Assembly (NCBI RefSeq): GCF_020217185.1 | Contig: NZ_JAIWNX010000106.1 | Span: 1-10,000 of the forward strand | Source: Asticcacaulis sp. | Lineage (GTDB): Bacteria; Pseudomonadota; Alphaproteobacteria; Caulobacterales; Caulobacteraceae | DNA length: 10,000 nt | Direction of reading: 5' to 3' | In this document: piece by piece, positions 7,218 through 10,000 of the stretch | Layout: each line of letters begins with the position of its first letter | Numbering within the stretch: the first letter of the stretch is position 1 | The notes under the pieces: model-generated | Told to the model about the DNA's origin: nothing | Seen by the model: the letters and a program-made list of their open reading frames with translations, nothing else | The model's database searches: none | Translations under genes and position numbers: made by a program

Positions 7218-7247
7218 TTGACAGCGCTGTCAGATTATCGCAATCCT
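7218..7247 (+). promoter_or_regulatory. Possible plus-strand promoter overlapping operator O2
   Basis: TTGACA (7218-7223) is a perfect -35 box on the plus strand. The best -10 candidate is AATCCT after 18 bases (7242-7247), which is poor, so the promoter is uncertain. The -35 box shares bases with the operator at 7219-7232. A plus-strand promoter is wanted here because a terminator of that orientation lies about 200 bases on with no gene between. Confidence 0.35.
7219..7232. promoter_or_regulatory. LacI-family operator O2, perfect palindrome
   Basis: TGACAGCGCTGTCA is a perfect 14-bp palindrome and the near twin of the site at 7020-7033. The two centres lie 199 bp apart, close to 19 helical turns at 10.5 bp per turn. 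It could be an auxiliary operator for looping, an operator for a plus-strand transcript, or both. Confidence 0.75.
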
Positions 7248-7249
7248 TA

Positions 7250-7450
7250 GCCACCCGTTGGTGCTCCTTTTTGAACGGTCCCTCCGACCGTTTGAATCTG
7301 AGTTTAAAATTCTGGCTGAGCGCGGCTTCTTTCCCTTTTTCACGGTCGCGCGCCCGCAGAATTTTAAATCGTCATCTGGATTTGGCATTATTCAGGTGGC
7401 AATGGCCTTATACCCGGCAGCCCGGTTTATCCGGCTGCCGGTTTTTTTTT
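7250..7450 (+). ncRNA. Candidate small RNA opposite to the GH3 and lacI genes
   Basis: The plus strand between a TTGACA box and an intrinsic terminator contains three successive inverted repeats. The first is a small stem, CACC/GGTG with loop CGTT (7252-7263). The second is AACGGTC/GACCGTT with loop CCTCC (7274-7292). The third has perfect 12-bp arms, TTTAAAATTCTG (7303-7314) and CAGAATTTTAAA (7357-7368), enclosing 42 bases in which GCGCG/CGCGC can pair further and leave a pyrimidine-rich tip (CTTCTTTCCC). The terminator at 7414-7450 ends it. The frames across it give low-complexity or basic translations that run into the terminator or antisense to lacI, so it is not a protein gene. A transcript of about 200 bases with an anti-Shine-Dalgarno loop would be a plausible translational regulator. 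The start near 7250 is inferred and transcription is unproven. It could instead be a remnant of a lost gene's 3' end. Confidence 0.4.
7414..7450 (+). terminator. Intrinsic terminator in plus orientation
   Basis: CCGGCAGCC (7414-7422) and GGCTGCCGG (7433-7441) are perfect 9-bp arms around a 10-base loop, followed immediately by nine Ts. Read on the minus strand the hairpin has no T-run after it, so it is built to stop plus-strand transcripts and not lacI. No plus-strand gene lies before it, which is the main reason to suspect a small RNA. Confidence 0.88.
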
Positions 7451-7468
7451 GCTTCAAAGCCATGAGCC

Positions 7469-8527
7469 TTATAAACGGCGCACCGATTGCCGTTCGATCA
7501 GGGCAAAGGGCAGCAGGCGGTCCGGGGCCTGTGGCGCGGGTTCGCCCTCTTCGCTTTCCTGACGGGTCAGCAGAATATCGGCGGCGGCATAGGCCAGCGC
7601 CTCGACCGGCTGACGGATGGTCGTCACGTGCGGCCACACCAGCATGGCGCCCGGCACATCGTCGAAGCCGGTGATGGATACATCTTCCGGGATGCGGATA
7701 CCGACCTGCTGGGCCGAGGCCATCACCCCGAACGCCATATAGTCGTTGGACGAAAACACCGCCGTCGGGCGCGTCTTTTCGGCAAACAGGGCGCGCCCGG
7801 CCTCAACGCCCGATTCGTAGGAGAAGTAGCCCTGCTTGACCCATTCAGGGCGGGGCTCAATCTGGCTTTCGCGCAGGGCCCGCACAAAGCCCTCATAACG
7901 CTGATGGCTGCCGCCGTGTTCCGGGTGGCCGCGGATAAAGCCAATATCCTTGTGGCCCATAGAAATCAGGTGGCGCGTCATCTCATAGGCGGCCTGGGTC
8001 TCATCCATACGCACGCAGGGCGAGCGGCCGGGATTGAGGAAGGGCGATACGCGCACATAGGGCACACCCGCCGCCTCAATGGCGTGCAGCACCACCGCCA
8101 TATCGCACAGGGGCGGCGTCAGAATAACCCCATCGAGGCGAATGGTGGCCAGAAGGCTGGAAATCTTCGACACCAGATCGGGCGCGTGGCTGTCCTGCGG
8201 CTCGATCAGCAGATGGTAGCCCTGCTCGCGCGCCCGCGTGATGACGCCGCGCTGCATGTCGGTGATATAAGCCGCGTTCGGGTTGTCGTAGAACAGTCCG
8301 ATCAGGAAACTGCGCGATCCGGCCAGCGAGCGGGCCAGCAGATTCGGGCGATAGTGTAGAAGCGTGGCGGCTTCCTGAACCTTATCGCGCGTTTCCGGGC
8401 GCACATTAGGTTCGTTATTCATGACGCGCGAGACGGTCTTGATCGACACCCCCGCCAGTCGCGCCACATCATTGATGGTCGAGGTGCCGCCGGCCCCCGG
8501 CACACCGCGGTCTCTGGGCGTTCTCAT
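7469..8527 (-). CDS. LacI-family transcriptional regulator
   Basis: The 352-residue protein has an N-terminal LacI helix-turn-helix at about residues 17-37 (TINDVARLAGVSIKTVSRVMNN), a hinge helix near 58-70 (YRPNLLARSLAG) and a periplasmic-binding-protein-like sugar-sensing domain from about 73 (SFLIGLFYDNPNAAYITDMQRG) to the end, including GHKDIGFIRG and the usual FDDVPGA. It should bind a sugar or sugar phosphate and control nearby catabolic genes. I prefer ATG 8527, with GGGATGGGGG just upstream; ATG 8551 and the far start at 8650 have weaker sites, and the long version would overlap the predicted promoter. The likely targets are the two AGCGCT palindromes upstream of the GH3 gene and possibly its own upstream region. 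The specific effector cannot be read from the sequence; a glucose- or beta-glucoside-related molecule is inferred from the neighbours. Confidence 0.9.
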   Translation of the reverse strand: MRTPRDRGVPGAGGTSTINDVARLAGVSIKTVSRVMNNEPNVRPETRDKVQEAATLLHYRPNLLARSLAGSRSFLIGLFYDNPNAAYITDMQRGVITRAREQGYHLLIEPQDSHAPDLVSKISSLLATIRLDGVILTPPLCDMAVVLHAIEAAGVPYVRVSPFLNPGRSPCVRMDETQAAYEMTRHLISMGHKDIGFIRGHPEHGGSHQRYEGFVRALRESQIEPRPEWVKQGYFSYESGVEAGRALFAEKTRPTAVFSSNDYMAFGVMASAQQVGIRIPEDVSITGFDDVPGAMLVWPHVTTIRQPVEALAYAAADILLTRQESEEGEPAPQAPDRLLPFALIERQSVRRL

Positions 8528-8592
8528 GCCCCCATCCCTGCGATGCGACATATATTCTGAGCGGCCAATCCCCGGATTCCCTTTTGTGTCTT

Positions 8593-8607
8593 TTTGGTCA
8601 GACCAAA
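8593..8607. promoter_or_regulatory. Perfect FadR/GntR-type palindrome upstream of lacI
   Basis: TTTGGTCAGACCAAA is a 15-bp perfect palindrome with a single central base. Its core, TGGTC-N-GACCA, is the pattern used by FadR-subfamily GntR regulators, many of which sense hexuronates, lactate or other organic acids. It lies at the expected transcription start of lacI, just past the -10 position, so a repressor here would block lacI expression. The cognate regulator is not in the window. Confidence 0.6.
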
Positions 8608-8634
8608 GAAGAACGGCGCAGGCCCCGTTGTCAA
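8606..8634 (-). promoter_or_regulatory. Possible lacI promoter
   Basis: A perfect TTGACA (8629-8634, minus strand) is followed after 17 bases by CTTCTT (8606-8611), a poor -10 box. A start near 8599 would leave a leader of about 72 bases before ATG 8527. Readthrough from eda is the alternative, since no terminator is evident after eda. Confidence 0.4.
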
Positions 8635-8658
8635 GGACGCTGCGCCGCAAAAACTCTA

Positions 8659-8672
8659 TGGTAGCGGTAACT
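8659..8672. promoter_or_regulatory. LacI-type site resembling the Caulobacter xylose operator
   Basis: On the minus strand the sequence reads AGTTACCGCTACCA. It differs at two of 14 positions from the TGTTAGCGCTACCA type of operator that I recall for XylR of Caulobacter crescentus. It lies between the eda stop and the lacI promoter, upstream of the -35 box. It is an imperfect palindrome, and the comparison is from memory. Confidence 0.35.
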
Positions 8673-8712
8673 TAACCCGGACCTGCCTTAGCACCGTTCC
8701 GAAGCCGCGACC

Positions 8713-9342
8713 TCAGCCCGCAAACTTTTGCACGGCTTCGGCGGCGAGTTTGGAAATTTCGCCCCACTGGCCTTCCTTCATCGCCTTTTCCGGGGCGACC
8801 CATGAGCCACCGACGCACAGGACGTTATCCAGCGCCAGAAAATCGGCGGCGTTGTTAAGGCCGATACCGCCCGTCGGGCAGAACTTGACCTGTGGCAGCG
8901 GGCCACCGATGCCCTTCAGCATGGGCACACCGCCCGCCGGGACGGCCGGGAAGAATTTCAGGCGCTCAAAGCCCCATTCCAGCGCCTTCATCACTTCGGA
9001 GGCCGTCGAAACGCCCGGCAGCAGCGGCAGCGAATCCTGCTTGGCCAGCGTCTTGGTCAGGCCCGGCGACACGCCGAACTTCGCACCGGCTTCGGCGGCT
9101 TTTTCGGCATCCTTTGGCGTCAGCAGCGTGCCTGCGCCGACAATGGCGTCCGGGCGCTCTTTGGCGATCAGTTTGATGGCGTCCAGCGCGCAATCGGTGC
9201 GCAGCGTGATTTCCAGCACCTTGATGCCACCGGCCATCAGGGCGTCGGCCAGAGGCAGGGCCATCTCGATATCCGGAATGACCATCACCGGCAGGACGGG
9301 CCCCGTGGTCATGATGGTGTGAACGTCGAGCGGCTTGGTCAT
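8713..9342 (-). CDS. eda: KDPG aldolase (2-dehydro-3-deoxy-phosphogluconate aldolase)
   Basis: The 209-residue cytoplasmic enzyme splits 2-keto-3-deoxy-6-phosphogluconate into pyruvate and glyceraldehyde 3-phosphate, the last step of the Entner-Doudoroff pathway and of hexuronate degradation. The family motifs are all present. VLEITLRT has Glu44 at the position of E. coli Glu45, and GAGTLLT follows at about 69-75. LKFFPA carries Lys129, the Schiff-base lysine. FCPTGGI (154-160) and CVGGSW (176-181) form the phosphate site. After KFFPA it reads VPAGG where E. coli reads EANGG, a small change near the active-site strand. Length is normal for the family. The start at ATG 9342 has AAGGAT six bases upstream. 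It follows glk by 56 bp on the same strand, so the two are probably one operon. This assignment is very secure. Confidence 0.96.
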   Translation of the reverse strand: MTKPLDVHTIMTTGPVLPVMVIPDIEMALPLADALMAGGIKVLEITLRTDCALDAIKLIAKERPDAIVGAGTLLTPKDAEKAAEAGAKFGVSPGLTKTLAKQDSLPLLPGVSTASEVMKALEWGFERLKFFPAVPAGGVPMLKGIGGPLPQVKFCPTGGIGLNNAADFLALDNVLCVGGSWVAPEKAMKEGQWGEISKLAAEAVQKFAG

Positions 9343-9398
9343 GGCGTATCCTTGTTGTCATCCGCTCCCCGGCTGCGCAGGGAGCTTGTTCAGGCGCA

Positions 9399-10000
9399 CT
9401 AAGCGATTATTTCGGCGTCCGTCAAGGCGTTGGCCGCCCCGATCAGGGCCGCGCATTCGTGGGTGATGATGCGCGACGGAATAGCTTCGACATAGGAGAC
9501 CAGCGGCGCCTTGGCCTCCATGCGAGCGCGGAAGCGCGCTTCGTCGATATATTTGGCGAGCTTCGGCGCGATACCCCCGGCTATAAACAGGCCCGCCGTT
9601 GCGCCGTGGCACAGGCTGAGGTCGCCCGCCACCGAGGCCAGAATATCAAGGAAGGTTTCGACCGTGTAGCGCGAGCCCTGTGCGTCCGGACCATCCAGAT
9701 GCGTGATCTGCGCGGGCGTCAGCTCCAGCGTCGGCTCGCCGCGCACATTGGTCACGGCCTTGTAGAGATTGACCAGACCGGGGCCGGACAGCACCATTTC
9801 AATGGTCACGCGCCCGTGCTTTTTCGACAGGAAGCGGTGGAGTTCGCGCTCGAAATCATTGACCGGGGCCCAGGATGCGTGGCCGCTTTCGGTCGAAAGG
9901 CAATAGGGACCATAGGGCCCGCCCACCAGCACCGAAGCGCCGAAACCGGTGCCCGCGCCCATCACGGCGTGCACATTGCCCTTGCCTTCGCGCAGTGGCC
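9399..10000 (-). CDS. glk: Glucokinase, C-terminal part (gene continues beyond the right edge)
   Basis: The frame is open to the right edge and gives 199 residues plus a stop codon. The N-terminal part, with the ATP-binding DxGGT motif and the catalytic aspartate, lies outside. The visible part matches the bacterial Glk family and not the ROK family: GAGTGFGAS (the phosphate-binding G(P/A)GTG loop), ESGHASWAP (Glu and His of the glucose-binding EGGH motif), MVLSGPGLVNLYKAV, GLFIAGGIAPKL and the C-terminal IPSRIITHECAALIGAANAL. The enzyme phosphorylates cytoplasmic glucose to glucose 6-phosphate, feeding the Entner-Doudoroff route whose last gene follows 56 bp downstream. Ser replaces the first Gly of EGGH and Phe replaces Leu in GTGLG; both look tolerable. 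By analogy with Caulobacter zwf-pgl-edd-glk order, edd may lie just beyond the edge. Confidence 0.93.
   Translation of the reverse strand, partial: PLREGKGNVHAVMGAGTGFGASVLVGGPYGPYCLSTESGHASWAPVNDFERELHRFLSKKHGRVTIEMVLSGPGLVNLYKAVTNVRGEPTLELTPAQITHLDGPDAQGSRYTVETFLDILASVAGDLSLCHGATAGLFIAGGIAPKLAKYIDEARFRARMEAKAPLVSYVEAIPSRIITHECAALIGAANALTDAEIIA

Larger units (their letters stand above)
6923..7468. other. 546-bp intergenic regulatory region between lacI and the GH3 gene
   Basis: No protein gene is credible here. From the GH3 side it holds the purine-rich GH3 leader, a promoter with an embedded operator (7016-7044), an imperfect palindrome (7080-7098), a second perfect operator (7219-7232), three inverted repeats (7252-7368) and a plus-strand terminator (7414-7450). 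The section at about 7100-7215 shows AT-rich patches but no clear element. I see no minus-strand terminator for lacI here. Confidence 0.7.

Noticed and set aside
7303..7368. The 12-bp inverted repeat as the ends of an insertion sequence or a MITE
   Set aside because: The unit is only 66 bp, no target-site duplication is visible, and no second copy is seen in the window. An RNA stem is simpler.
7019..7465. A 148-codon plus-strand open frame in the intergenic region
   Set aside because: It starts inside an operator, runs through all three inverted repeats and the terminator, and has no RBS or protein-like pattern. The structure fits RNA better than protein.
7401..7674. A small plus-strand frame starting at an ATG near 7401 behind AGGTGG
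   Set aside because: It reads straight through the terminator hairpin and then antisense to lacI, with a late translation dominated by Arg, Ala and Pro.
9364..9385. GCTCCC/GGGAGC inverted repeat between glk and eda as a terminator
   Set aside because: The stem is only 6 bp with a 10-base loop and no T-run on the minus strand. The 56-bp gap and pathway link fit an operon better.
1..10000. CRISPR array, tRNA, rRNA, prophage or transposase
   Set aside because: No regularly spaced repeats, no tRNA-like cloverleaf, no rRNA sequence and no mobile-element protein were seen on either strand.

Overview
The window looks like an alphaproteobacterial chromosome, most likely Caulobacteraceae and probably Asticcacaulis. 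The reasons are the high GC content, the gene content (a family 4 rhamnogalacturonan lyase, a vSGLT-type sugar symporter and an ExoP-type GH3 enzyme beside Entner-Doudoroff genes) and LacI-type operators of the AGCGCT-core kind. This placement is inferred from protein style; no marker gene is present.

All seven recognisable protein genes lie on the minus strand, so the window reads biologically from right to left. From 10000 downward: the C-terminal part of glucokinase (glk, cut by the window edge) and KDPG aldolase (eda); a LacI-family regulator; a 546-bp regulatory region; a secreted GH3 exo-beta-glucosidase ending in a strong terminator; a sodium/sugar symporter with its own terminator; a secreted PL4 rhamnogalacturonan lyase; and the N-terminal half of an exported nucleosidase of the MTA/SAH nucleosidase superfamily, cut by the left edge.

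Together they form a plant-polysaccharide and sugar catabolic locus. Exported enzymes cut rhamnogalacturonan and beta-glucans, the symporter brings monosaccharides in, glucokinase phosphorylates glucose, and KDPG aldolase completes the Entner-Doudoroff route (also the exit route for galacturonate-derived KDPG). The LacI protein is the obvious candidate regulator. Two near-identical 14-bp palindromes with the core AGCGCT lie upstream of the GH3 gene, one inside its best promoter and one 199 bp further upstream.

The most unusual stretch is 7218-7450. On the plus strand, against all the genes, it holds a TTGACA box overlapping the distal operator, three consecutive inverted repeats and a textbook intrinsic terminator with nine or more Ts. 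It has no credible protein. It may encode a LacI-controlled small RNA whose hairpin loops display an anti-Shine-Dalgarno CCUCC and a pyrimidine tract able to pair with the GH3 leader. The upstream region of lacI holds a perfect FadR/GntR-type palindrome and a site resembling the Caulobacter xylose operator, which suggests layered sugar-acid and sugar control.
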